DNA from: a virus
DNA: 37,403 bases
Strand: one strand, 5' to 3'
IMG/VR virus record: IMGVR_UViG_3300010373_000090
Location: 1 to 37,403 of that record
The translations under genes and the position numbers were made by a program. This document shows positions 6,761 to 13,733 of this stretch, one piece after another (within the stretch, counting starts at the first letter, position 1; each line of letters opens with the position of its first letter). The notes under the pieces were generated by a model. That model was not told the origin of the DNA. It saw nothing but the letters and a program-made list of their open reading frames with translations, and made no database searches.

Positions 6761-7021
6761 ATGCGACCAATAACTATAAGCCCCTGCCGGGGGTGCGCGA
6801 CAACCCTCGAGCACGACCGAGACCCGGGGACGGTACTTTGCCGAAGCTGCAGTAGGGAACTTGACGAGCTGCGCCTGCTCAACCCGCCCCCAGCCCCGCC
6901 GCCGATGCGCAACCCGCACCAGGTGCCTACGTGGTTTGAGCCAGGCTATCGGGTTCTGTTCATTGCTGCAGTGCTTTCAGTTGGATTCTTTCTGGGTTGG
7001 GTTGCTCGAGGTGGCGCATGA
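6761..7021 (+). CDS. Zinc-ribbon protein with C-terminal membrane anchor
   Basis: An 86-aa protein starting MRPITISPCRGC. CRGC and CRSC pairs (~9-12 and ~28-31) form a rubredoxin-like zinc knuckle. A proline-rich stretch (NPPPAPPPMRNP) leads to a single C-terminal membrane span (VLFIAAVLSVGFFLGWVA). The topology suggests a cytoplasmic zinc domain tethered to the inner membrane. Start chosen at ATG 6761 because GAGGTG sits just ahead; an in-frame TTG at 6749 overlaps the terminator tail. ATGA overlap with the next gene. Function unknown. Confidence 0.75.
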   Translation: MRPITISPCRGCATTLEHDRDPGTVLCRSCSRELDELRLLNPPPAPPPMRNPHQVPTWFEPGYRVLFIAAVLSVGFFLGWVARGGA

Positions 7022-7173
7022 GTACGTGCAAATGCGGTAGGGGAAAGGCTTCCGCGATTGATAATAAATGCGGGCACTGCCGGACTAAAAAAGAACAGCG
7101 AGATATTGACCGCCGACGAGTTGTACATATTTGCTTAGAAAATTGTCCCGTGTGTCGGGGGCTTAAGAAATGA
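7018..7173 (+). CDS. 51-aa Cys-rich zinc-ribbon peptide
   Basis: Begins MSTCKCGRGK and ends ENCPVCRGLKK. It carries seven cysteines as C-x-C, CGHC and CPVC groups, separated by a charged helix (TKKEQRDIDRRR). It is locked by ATGA overlaps with both the zinc/TM gene upstream and the polymerase downstream, so it is very likely translated. Probably a DNA- or RNA-binding mini zinc finger. Its AT-richer codons (AAT, AAA, TTA) contrast with the polymerase gene. Confidence 0.75.
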   Translation: MSTCKCGRGKASAIDNKCGHCRTKKEQRDIDRRRVVHICLENCPVCRGLKK

Positions 7174-9524
7174 CCTACCGCGCCTATCAACAGGTCCCCG
7201 CCGGGCCGTCCTTCTCCACCGTGCTCCCCGACTTCGACTTTGAGACTTACAGCGAGGCGGGGTTCGTTTGGAACGCCGGGACGAATAAGTATGAGAAGCC
7301 CATCGGCGCCCAGAAGAAAGGGATCAGCGCCGTGGGCGCTGCGGCCTACACCCAGCACCTGAGCTGCGAGGTGCTCAGCCTCCAGTACGACCTGAAGGAC
7401 GGCGTGGGCCCACGCTTCTGGCGTCCAGGGATGCCCAACCCCCAGCCCCTGTTTGACTACCTGGCGCAGTGGTCGCCGGCGTCCCAGCTCGATTACCGCA
7501 CGCCGGGTTTGATCGAAGCGCACAACAGCATGTTTGAATTCCGCACCTGGATGGACGTCTGCGTGCGGCGCTACGGCTGGCCGCCACTGGATCAACGTCA
7601 GCTCCGTTGCTCTATGGCTAAGTCCCGGGCGCACGCCCTACCCGGCTCGCTGGAGGACGTTGGCCGGGTGCTCAACATCGCCCACCAGAAGGACAAGGAA
7701 GGTACCCGTCTGCTCAACCTGTTCTCGATCCCACGCGACCCGACAGCCAAGCGCCCGGAACACCGCGTATTCCCCGAACAGGATCCGGTGGACGGGCCCA
7801 AACTCTACGCCTATAACGAGCGGGACATTGTGGCCGAGGCGGAAGTCTCAGTGTTGACCCCGGACCTGGCGCCTGCGGAACTGGCTTACTGGCTTGCAGA
7901 CCAGGCCATCAACTACCGCGGTGTGGGCGTCGACAGCGGGGCGGTGGCGGACTGTATTGATATCCTGCACCAGGCTCAGCGCAAGTACGACAAGGAGCTG
8001 TACCAGATCACCGGTAACCAGGTCCCGGGCGGGTCGAAGACCAAACAGCTTTCCGCCTGGCTGCGCGCGATGGGCTACCCGATCACTAAAGAGGACCCCA
8101 AGAAGCCTGGCCGGGTCATCGACTCCGTGGACAGCGAGCGGGTCGAGGAGGCGCTGGAGCGTACCGACCTGCCGCTGGTGATCCGTCGCGCGCTGGAGAT
8201 TCGCCAGCTCGTCGGCTCGGCCAGTGTGAAAAAGATTTACGCCATGACCCGGATGGCAACGCGCGACAACCGCCTGTGTGACATGTTTATTTTCCACGGG
8301 CCGCGTACTGGCCGGGACGCCCACCAGGATGTGCAACCCGGCAACTTGCCCAAGGCGGGCCCGAATGTGCGCTGGTGCGATGACGTCGGCTGTAACCGAC
8401 CGTACGCCCATAAGCTGGACACCTGCCCGTGGTGTGGCTGCAGCTCGGCATTCAGTCGGGAGCGCTACGCCGAGAAAGAAGACGAGGGCTGGACCTGGCG
8501 GTCGGTGTCGTTCGCACTTGAGATTATGGCGTCCCGGTCCCTGGAGCTGGTCGAGTGGTTTTATGGTGACGCGCTGCTGACAATCTCGGGGTGCGTGCGC
8601 GGGATGTTTGTCTCGGCACCTGGCAAGGACCTGATTTGTTCGGACTACTCCTCAATCGAGGCAGTCGTAACCGCGGCGCTGGCGGGCGAGCAATGGCGCC
8701 TGGATGCTTTCGCGCGCAAGGACGATATTTACTTGACCTCGGCGGCCAGGATCACCGGCAAGACGCTTGAGTGGTATATGGAGAACGGCGGGAAGAAACA
8801 CCCGGACCGCCAAAAGATCGGCAAGCCGGCCGAGTTGGGCCTGGGCTTCGGCGGCTGGATCGGCGCGTGGTTGCAATTCGATAAATCGGGCACGTTCACC
8901 GAGGACCAGATCAAGGCAAACATTATCGCGTGGCGCAACGCCTCCCCGATGATCGTCGAACTCTGGGGCGGCCAGTTCCGGGGCACGCCCTGGGCACCAA
9001 CCAAGATGGAGCTGTACGGCCTCGAGGGCTGCGCGGTCGCAGCTATCCAGAATCCAGGGCAGGCCTACGCCTACCGCGGGATCACCTACGCCGTGCAGGA
9101 CGATATCCTCTATTGCCGCCTGCTCTCTGGCAAGCTGCTCACCTACCACCGCCCGCGGCTCAACAGGGTGACTCGGCGCCAGGGCTGGGTGGAAACGCTG
9201 GAGATTACTTTCGAGGGCTGGAACACCAACCCGAAGAAAGGTCCCCGTGGCTGGATCCGGATGCAGACCTATGGCGGGTCGCTGGCGGAAAACGTCATCC
9301 AAGGCACGGCCGCCGACGTGATGAAATTCGCCGTCCCCAACCTGGAGGCCGCAGGCTACCCCATCGTGCTGCGCATCCACGACGAACTGGCGGGCGAGGT
9401 GCCCGAAGGGTTCGGCTCTATCGAGGAGTTCGAGCGGATCATGGGCACCTTGCCGCACTGGTGTGCGGGCTGGCCTATCCGAGCGGCTGACGGCTGGCGG
9501 GCAAAACGATACAGGAAGGATTGA
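7170..9524 (+). CDS. Family-A DNA polymerase with 3'-5' exonuclease
   Basis: A 784-aa phage replicative polymerase. Exonuclease motif I is DFDFETYSE (D23, E25); IEAHNSMFEFRTW and YNERDIV fit motifs II and III. Polymerase motif A is CSDYSSIEA (~490-498), motif B is the R/K helix RQKIGKPAELGLGFGG (~545-560), and motif C is RIHDELAGE (HDE near 737). A four-cysteine insert (CDDVGC ... CPWCGC, ~403-428) lies before motif A, an unusual place for a zinc knuckle in PolA enzymes. No 5' nuclease domain. It follows DUF2800/DUF2815, the usual cassette order. Confidence 0.95.
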   Translation: MTYRAYQQVPAGPSFSTVLPDFDFETYSEAGFVWNAGTNKYEKPIGAQKKGISAVGAAAYTQHLSCEVLSLQYDLKDGVGPRFWRPGMPNPQPLFDYLAQWSPASQLDYRTPGLIEAHNSMFEFRTWMDVCVRRYGWPPLDQRQLRCSMAKSRAHALPGSLEDVGRVLNIAHQKDKEGTRLLNLFSIPRDPTAKRPEHRVFPEQDPVDGPKLYAYNERDIVAEAEVSVLTPDLAPAELAYWLADQAINYRGVGVDSGAVADCIDILHQAQRKYDKELYQITGNQVPGGSKTKQLSAWLRAMGYPITKEDPKKPGRVIDSVDSERVEEALERTDLPLVIRRALEIRQLVGSASVKKIYAMTRMATRDNRLCDMFIFHGPRTGRDAHQDVQPGNLPKAGPNVRWCDDVGCNRPYAHKLDTCPWCGCSSAFSRERYAEKEDEGWTWRSVSFALEIMASRSLELVEWFYGDALLTISGCVRGMFVSAPGKDLICSDYSSIEAVVTAALAGEQWRLDAFARKDDIYLTSAARITGKTLEWYMENGGKKHPDRQKIGKPAELGLGFGGWIGAWLQFDKSGTFTEDQIKANIIAWRNASPMIVELWGGQFRGTPWAPTKMELYGLEGCAVAAIQNPGQAYAYRGITYAVQDDILYCRLLSGKLLTYHRPRLNRVTRRQGWVETLEITFEGWNTNPKKGPRGWIRMQTYGGSLAENVIQGTAADVMKFAVPNLEAAGYPIVLRIHDELAGEVPEGFGSIEEFERIMGTLPHWCAGWPIRAADGWRAKRYRKD

Positions 9525-9525
9525 C

Positions 9526-10014
9526 ATGCACCAGGTCATCAGCGTTACCGGCCACCGTCCGGACAAACTCGGTGGGTACTACGCCCTCGACCAGCAAAAA
9601 CGGGTCGAGGCGGTTTTCGCGTCATGGTGCGTGGACAACGCGCCCGCGCTGGTTGTCACCGGTATGGCGCTCGGGTTCGACACGCACGTAGCGAGGGTCT
9701 GCGTGCTGCTGGGCATTCCTTTCATAGCGGCCGTGCCGTTCACTGGGCAAGAGGGCCGGTGGTCGAAAATATCGCAGGAGGAATACCACTACTTGCTGCG
9801 CAAGGCGTTACAGGTTCACGTAGTTTCAGCCGGAGGGTTCTCCAGCGCCAGCATGCACCGACGCAACCACTGGATGGTGGACCACTCAGAACTCACCGTA
9901 GCGATGTGGGACGGATCCCCCGGCGGTACGGGAGCGTGCGTTAACTACGCTCAGGAAGTCGGACGAACGGTTGTAAATCTTTGGGATAATCTATTTGACG
10001 GCTTCGTCAGTTAG
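9526..10014 (+). CDS. SLOG-superfamily (DUF1273-like) Rossmann protein
   Basis: A 162-aa protein with VISVTGHRPDKLGGY at the N-terminus, the signature of DUF1273/YpsA-like SLOG proteins. TGMALGFDTHVA and DGSPGGTGACVNYA mark the nucleotide-sugar/NAD-type binding pocket. SLOG proteins bind or generate nucleotide-derived ligands and occur in DprA, LOG and several anti-phage systems. A phage copy might sense or destroy a host signal, but that is inference. Start ATG 9526 has AGGAAGGA ahead and follows the polymerase stop by one base. The 3' end carries promoter element copy 4. Confidence 0.82.
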   Translation: MHQVISVTGHRPDKLGGYYALDQQKRVEAVFASWCVDNAPALVVTGMALGFDTHVARVCVLLGIPFIAAVPFTGQEGRWSKISQEEYHYLLRKALQVHVVSAGGFSSASMHRRNHWMVDHSELTVAMWDGSPGGTGACVNYAQEVGRTVVNLWDNLFDGFVS

Positions 10015-10023
10015 GAACACAAT
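9995..10023 (+). promoter_or_regulatory. Putative promoter with palindromic operator, copy 4
   Basis: TTGACG (9995-10000) starts TTGACGGCTTCGTCA, followed by GTTAG; CTAT lies just before it. A 17-nt spacer leads to CACAAT (10018-10023), the best -10 match of the set (4 of 6). The next gene starts at 10058, which fits a short leader. It would drive the small accessory genes from 10058 onward. An AT-rich GGATAAT at 9984-9990 could be a second -10 but lacks a -35. Confidence 0.6.
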
Positions 10024-10057
10024 CAATCCATCGAAACGAACAACGGAGCAAGACGAG

Positions 10058-10213
10058 ATGACCTACACAGAAGCTATGAACGCGACGATTCGAGGCCATA
10101 TGCACAAATGTTTTGGTGACGGCAGCAGCAAGCCATCTAAAGGCATGAGCAATAAGCGCGTCCATATGATGAAGCTCGTTCGCTACACGTCACGCTCTAT
10201 ACACGGCAAATAA
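10058..10213 (+). CDS. 51-aa basic peptide of unknown function
   Basis: Begins MTYTEAMNATIRGHMHKCFG and ends SIHGK. It is strongly basic, with several Met, His and Lys residues. The ATG at 10058 is preceded by ACGAG; the longer frame from 9995 would run through the promoter element and is rejected. It is the first gene after element copy 4. Small basic early phage peptides often bind host enzymes, but nothing here identifies a target. A GCCCC/GGGGC hairpin (10232-10247) follows without a T tract. Confidence 0.6.
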   Translation: MTYTEAMNATIRGHMHKCFGDGSSKPSKGMSNKRVHMMKLVRYTSRSIHGK

Positions 10214-10277
10214 CCAACCCGCCCACCCCGAGCCCCTTAAATGGGGCATAGCCAGTACCAGACAAGGAGTTCCAACC

Positions 10278-10433
10278 ATGAAACTGTTGACCACCATCCT
10301 GTTTATCCTCGCCGGCCTGTACCTGGCGGCACCCTCAAAGCCCGACGCTCAATTGGCTGCGTTCTGCGCGGAGCCTGCGGGCAAGCTGGCTTGTTCCTTC
10401 CAGGGAGTTCGTCATGAAACAACCCGCGGCTAA
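10278..10433 (+). CDS. 51-aa exported or membrane peptide
   Basis: Begins MKLLTTILFILAGLYLAAPS, a good signal peptide or N-terminal membrane span, followed by a short tail with two cysteines. A strong ribosome binding site (AAGGAG, 8 nt before ATG 10278) supports it. The end overlaps the next gene's start by 20 nt. No family recognised; a periplasmic inhibitor or membrane toxin-like peptide is possible but unproven. Confidence 0.7.
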   Translation: MKLLTTILFILAGLYLAAPSKPDAQLAAFCAEPAGKLACSFQGVRHETTRG

Positions 10434-10614
10434 ACCTCACACCCGGCAACCTTGGTGCCCGGGGCATTGGATCAACAAGTCCGGCCTCGGCATGGACCCT
10501 ACCGACCTTCGCGAAGGCACCGACCCGCTGGCCGATGACGGCCAACTGGCCCGCCAGCGCATCGTTGCCGCCACGGAAACCGATCAAATTATCAGAAGGA
10601 TGATGCGCAAATGA
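10414..10614 (+). CDS. 66-aa protein of unknown function
   Basis: Begins MKQPAAKPHTRQPWCPGHWI and ends IIRRMMRK. GGGAG precedes ATG 10414 by six bases, a good ribosome binding site inside the previous gene. The N-terminus is Pro/Trp-rich and the C-terminal half forms an acidic-to-basic helix. Its stop overlaps the next ATG (ATGA). No family recognised. Confidence 0.65.
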   Translation: MKQPAAKPHTRQPWCPGHWINKSGLGMDPTDLREGTDPLADDGQLARQRIVAATETDQIIRRMMRK

Positions 10615-10838
10615 TCACACGAGCACAGGCCGAAGCGCTATTGACCCTGGCCGAGTCGCTGGAAGCGTGCGAGCGGGTTGGCGTCGAGATTGCCGTTCCG
10701 GGGCGGGGGCACGTACGGTTGCAAAGCCACCCTCTGTTTTGTGAAGCCCTGGACCTCCGGCAAGGTGACGACGTGTTGAACGGGCCGGACTTGCGAACCC
10801 TCGTTGCTGACCTCATGCCAAAGCCCACTGGCTCGTGA
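10611..10838 (+). CDS. 75-aa protein of unknown function
   Basis: Begins MITRAQAEALLTLAESLEAC. A leucine-rich N-terminal helix is followed by a beta-type segment (VGVEIAVPGRGHVRL) and a helical end. It is coupled by ATGA upstream and GTGA downstream. No domain was recognised; codon use matches the operon. Confidence 0.65.
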   Translation: MITRAQAEALLTLAESLEACERVGVEIAVPGRGHVRLQSHPLFCEALDLRQGDDVLNGPDLRTLVADLMPKPTGS

Positions 10839-10945
10839 CGATACCGGGGCGCCTGCCGTTCTCGATGATCAGCAGCGCGCCCATGTCCCGAGCCGACGCA
10901 ACTGAATACGCCCGAGGCATTTGGCCGACGGCTACAACGGAGTGA
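10835..10945 (+). CDS. Possible 36-aa leader or mini-protein
   Basis: An open frame begins at GTG 10835 in a GTGA overlap with the preceding stop and reads MTIPGRLPFSMISS to a TGA at 10943-10945. It fills the only gap in this stretch and follows the overlap rule of its neighbours, but it is short and has no recognisable motif. An in-frame ATG at 10865 is an alternative start. It might simply be untranslated spacer. Confidence 0.4.
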   Translation: MTIPGRLPFSMISSAPMSRADATEYARGIWPTATTE

Positions 10946-10951
10946 GAAGTT

Positions 10952-11551
10952 ATGACCCGCATCACTAGCGTAATGAAAACCCAGATCGTTAAAAATGCCC
11001 TGCTCAAGTCAGGCGTAACCGCGCGTCTCGAAGCCGTTAAAGAAAAGCGTTTTGACTGGGCGGAACGGGCTCGGGTTGAGTCAATCGGCGGCCCGGACAA
11101 AGCCGGGGAGTACGCCCGGATCAATCTGCAGTCCCGGGCCGTTTACGATTCACTCCCGCAAGCCTTGCGGGGTAACGCAACTATCGTCGAACGCCGGCGG
11201 CAGTTTTATTTGAACCTGGCCGGAGCTGCCCTCACTGTAGAACTCCGGGGCTACGCGGAGGCTTCGAACACCCGGGAGGTGATTACCGCGGATAGCCCGC
11301 TTTGCCAGCAGTTCTACGATATTGAGGCAGAAGAAACGGCCGCTGTTAACCAGGGCACCGTTGTTGAAAACCAGGTGCGCGCCACTCTCGATAAGTTTGG
11401 CACCGTCAAACGGCTGCTCGAGGCATGGCCTGAAGTTCAAGAGCTTTTGCCACCTTCGACCGTTGCGGCGAAATCCAACCTGCCCGCCATCCAGGTGGCC
11501 GACTTGAACAAGCTGGTTGGCCTGCCAAGCGAGGAGAGCGATCATGGGTAA
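10952..11551 (+). CDS. Probable Nmad5-like nucleotide-modification-associated protein
   Basis: A 199-aa protein beginning MTRITSVMKTQIVKNALLKS, then TARLEAVKEKRFDWAERARVES. This N-terminal pattern (two Lys/Arg helices ahead of an alpha/beta body) resembles the Nmad5 domain predicted from phage neighbourhoods to be linked to modified bases. I am moderately sure of the family and have no direct evidence of base modification here. The rest is alpha-helical with a C-terminal LPAIQVADLNKLVGLPSEE tail. It overlaps the CsrA-like gene by 8 nt. Confidence 0.55.
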   Translation: MTRITSVMKTQIVKNALLKSGVTARLEAVKEKRFDWAERARVESIGGPDKAGEYARINLQSRAVYDSLPQALRGNATIVERRRQFYLNLAGAALTVELRGYAEASNTREVITADSPLCQQFYDIEAEETAAVNQGTVVENQVRATLDKFGTVKRLLEAWPEVQELLPPSTVAAKSNLPAIQVADLNKLVGLPSEESDHG

Positions 11552-11840
11552 GCTACTTTTGACCCGCCATGCAGGCGAGTCGGTACAGCTCGAGCGGGAC
11601 GGCGTGATCGCTACAGTGTCGATCAACCTCCTCTCGTACAAACACGGGGTGACACTGTCCAGTTGGGTCGACGGCAATGGCTACGCGACCACGGTCCGGG
11701 TGGGCCACTCGTACGGCCTGCCCCTGGGCGTCACGCTGACAGTTTGCTCGATCCAGCGCGGCCAAACTAAACTGGCGTTCGAAGCGCCGGCCGAGGTTAA
11801 AATCCTGCGTACTGAGCTGGTCGGGAGCGCCCCGAAATGA
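11544..11840 (+). CDS. CsrA/RsmA-like RNA-binding regulator with ~40-aa insertion
   Basis: A 98-aa protein. Residues 3-13 (KLLLTRHAGES) match CsrA strand 1 (LILTRRVGET), and 74-91 (QTKLAFEAPAEVKILRTE) matches strands 3-5 (QVRIGVNAPKEVAVHREE). CsrA's RNA-contacting Leu4 and Arg44 correspond to L6 and R89. Normal CsrA is ~60 aa; here about 40 residues (SYKHGVTLSSWVDGNGYATT onward, ~31-70) are inserted where CsrA has a short turn between strands 2 and 3. It would dimerise and bind GGA motifs in mRNA or titrate host regulation. GAGGAG precedes ATG 11544. The family call is good; activity is unknown. Confidence 0.78.
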   Translation: MGKLLLTRHAGESVQLERDGVIATVSINLLSYKHGVTLSSWVDGNGYATTVRVGHSYGLPLGVTLTVCSIQRGQTKLAFEAPAEVKILRTELVGSAPK

Positions 11841-12166
11841 GCCGCACTCCAATCGCCCAATCGGTTACTAAATGGGTGGCTCGCGACGGTAGCTTGCATG
11901 ACTCCGCGTTGTCGGCCGAGGAGTACACGCTCCGTTCCGAACTGGCCCAAGCGATATCCGTAGGTGACGGCTCTCCGGCTGGTGCGGCCAAGTCCGCGGC
12001 CCAGGTGTTGGTACACTTTGAGGTGTGGCGCCGCGGGGACCCGCTGCCCGAGCGTTTCGAGTCCGCCCCGGTAGCCGTGCCGACGCCGAGCATCCGTTTT
12101 CTTTTCTGGAGCTTTTTCGCAGGCGCTACAATCGCCACTACCATCATGCTTTATTTATTCCGATAA
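11837..12166 (+). CDS. Tail-anchored small membrane protein
   Basis: A 109-aa protein starting MSRTPIAQSVTKWVARDGSL. Residues 1-80 are soluble, with a helical LSAEEYTLRSELAQAIS segment. The C-terminus is one hydrophobic span (FLFWSFFAGATIATTIMLYLF) ending in Arg, giving an N-in tail-anchored topology. ATGA overlap with the CsrA-like gene. No family recognised; membrane-bound accessory proteins in this position may affect exclusion or host envelope functions. Confidence 0.7.
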   Translation: MSRTPIAQSVTKWVARDGSLHDSALSAEEYTLRSELAQAISVGDGSPAGAAKSAAQVLVHFEVWRRGDPLPERFESAPVAVPTPSIRFLFWSFFAGATIATTIMLYLFR

Positions 12167-12180
12167 GAGGCTTTGCGAAC

Positions 12181-12444
12181 ATGTCAACTAACCACACGCT
12201 GCACGAATCGACTTTCGATTTTAATAACGCCATCCCGCGCGATGGGCGCCCCGGCGACCGCCACTTGGTCCACCTGGTGGACGACCCTCGCGAGATTGCC
12301 CCGGGCGACACGCTCACCGTTGACGAGGAAGTGGCGACCAACTCCCGCCAGTACACCGCTGTCGTCCAGTGGGTGAGCCTCCAGCTTCCGCCCATCCGCC
12401 TGATCAGCTTCAAGGTGACTCACGTTGACGGGGTGCCTGTATGA
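12181..12444 (+). CDS. 87-aa protein of unknown function
   Basis: Begins MSTNHTLHESTFDFNNAIPR. It has a beta-rich pattern with an acidic loop (DDPREIAPGDTLTVDEEVA) and a C-terminal strand pair ending VDGVPV. Start ATG 12181 has AGAGG upstream; the longer open frame overlaps the previous gene and is rejected. ATGA overlap downstream. Not assigned to a family. Confidence 0.65.
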   Translation: MSTNHTLHESTFDFNNAIPRDGRPGDRHLVHLVDDPREIAPGDTLTVDEEVATNSRQYTAVVQWVSLQLPPIRLISFKVTHVDGVPV

Positions 12445-12758
12445 GCTGGAGTCATTGCGGGGAAGATTCGAAAGGGCGGCCTATCGGCTACGCGCACCAG
12501 GCCAATTGTGACCACGAGGACTGTAACGCCGAGATTGATCGGGGGTTGAGTTTTGCCTGCGGCGGTATGCATGGAAAAACCGAGTTCGGGTGCGAGCAAT
12601 ATTTCTGCGATACCCACCTCGAGCACACTGTCGCGAACGGGGAAGAATTTATCCGGGTCTGCGAGTGCTGCATGGTTGCATTGACAACCTCCGGGGAGTG
12701 GGCGCTGCACCCTGAAGATTGGGTTATCTGCCGCATCATTAAACAAGGAGCTGCGTAA
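12441..12758 (+). CDS. 105-aa zinc-binding Cys/His-rich protein
   Basis: Begins MSWSHCGEDSKGRPIGYAHQ. Cysteines and histidines fall in metal-site spacing: CDHEDC (~23-28), CGGMH (~40-44), CEQYFCDTH (~51-59) and CECC (~74-77), enough for two zinc ions in a cross-brace (RING-like) arrangement. It might mediate protein contacts rather than bind DNA. ATGA upstream and TAATG downstream lock the frame. Family not recognised. Confidence 0.72.
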   Translation: MSWSHCGEDSKGRPIGYAHQANCDHEDCNAEIDRGLSFACGGMHGKTEFGCEQYFCDTHLEHTVANGEEFIRVCECCMVALTTSGEWALHPEDWVICRIIKQGAA

Positions 12759-12970
12759 TGCGCAACCACACATTAGACGAGGCAATCGTCGAAGCGGCAC
12801 GGTTTATCAAGGCGGCCAAGAAGCTACGGACCCGGCTCAAAGATATTGCAGGTGTGCCGCCCCAATACGTCCCATACACCGCGCACGCAGTGAATAAACA
12901 CAAAGCCGAGGTAGAACGCGCCGCGCTTGACTGCCGGTACAAGCTGGCCGACTTGAGGGCGGGACGATGA
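12758..12970 (+). CDS. 70-aa helical basic protein
   Basis: Begins MRNHTLDEAIVEAARFIKAA. It is mostly amphipathic helix, with a central VPPQYVPYT turn and a basic second helix (VNKHKAEVERAALDCRYKLA), consistent with a helical hairpin. The start overlaps the previous stop as TAATG, with AAGGAG upstream. Unknown function. Confidence 0.65.
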   Translation: MRNHTLDEAIVEAARFIKAAKKLRTRLKDIAGVPPQYVPYTAHAVNKHKAEVERAALDCRYKLADLRAGR

Positions 12971-13386
12971 ACGGACCTATGCATTACCGCATTCGGGACC
13001 TGTGGTCCGAGGGCGGCGCTGTCCATTTGTCAGTTGAAAAACTGGTGGTCCTTCGAGAAACTCCAGCGGGCTACTGGCTGCTAGACGAGTACTACTTTTC
13101 GCACTTGGGCACGTTTCCTGAGTGGGAGGCGGAACATAAGCGTTGGGCCCCGAAAGAGGGCTCGCGCTACGCCCAGTCGACAATGGAGGGGGCGCTCGGC
13201 TCTTTCAACATTCGGAAGCAGTCCCAACGTCGGCACCTCAGGGCGGCCTTGTCTAAATGTGAGCACGTCCTCGCCGCTTGGGGTGCAATCGACCCGGTCA
13301 AACTAGCGGATAAAAGCTATCAAGACCTGGGGCAGCCCGGCAGCCAGCTATTTAAAATTATCCAGCCCCCGGCGACCGCCGTGTGA
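12967..13386 (+). CDS. 139-aa protein of unknown function
   Basis: Begins MNGPMHYRIRDLWSEGGAVH. The first half is beta-rich and aromatic (YWLLDEYYFSHLGTFPEWEAEHKRW), reminiscent of small phage proteins carrying an ERW/KRW motif. The second half is helical and basic (NIRKQSQRRHLRAALSKCEH). ATGA upstream and GTGA downstream. No assignment. Confidence 0.65.
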   Translation: MNGPMHYRIRDLWSEGGAVHLSVEKLVVLRETPAGYWLLDEYYFSHLGTFPEWEAEHKRWAPKEGSRYAQSTMEGALGSFNIRKQSQRRHLRAALSKCEHVLAAWGAIDPVKLADKSYQDLGQPGSQLFKIIQPPATAV

Positions 13387-13733
13387 AACGTTACCCCTGC
13401 CGGTGCCGCGCATGCGGCGCCCGGCGCACCCTTCCCGTACTGCCCGAGAACGCCACCAACCGGTGCAAATGTGCCGAGTGCAAGAAGCTACGCGAGCAGG
13501 GGCGGGAAGCCCCCTTGCATTGCGACTGTGGCGGCACCTACCGGGTGGACTGGTATCGGCGCGGGCCAGAGCACAAGAAGACAGCTTGCTACTGCACCGG
13601 CTACCCGTGGTCAATTGATAACGGTCCCCACCGGCTGGGCTCCCCGCAGTGCTACCACTCGGTCAGCGCGGAACCTTCGAGTCCGGCACCGGGATCTGCA
13701 GTAGACATGCCCTTTCTTTACCGCGTGGAATAA
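13383..13733 (+). CDS. 116-aa multi-zinc-ribbon protein
   Basis: The GTG start at 13383 overlaps the upstream stop (GTGA). Cysteine groups CRCRACG (6-12), CKCAEC (28-33), CDCGGTY (47-53), CYC (69-71) and C90 in GSPQCYHS suggest two or three structural zinc sites. The final ~23 residues (VSAEPSSPAPGSAV onward) are low complexity and lie opposite the zinc-ribbon gene at 13611-13790 on the other strand. The cysteine core ends near 13661, so the two cores barely touch. Confidence 0.72.
   Translation: MKRYPCRCRACGARRTLPVLPENATNRCKCAECKKLREQGREAPLHCDCGGTYRVDWYRRGPEHKKTACYCTGYPWSIDNGPHRLGSPQCYHSVSAEPSSPAPGSAVDMPFLYRVE

Noticed and set aside
10232-10247. GCCCC/GGGGC hairpin after the 51-aa basic gene as terminator
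   Set aside because: No T tract follows and the next gene is in the same direction; at most a weak pause or mRNA end.
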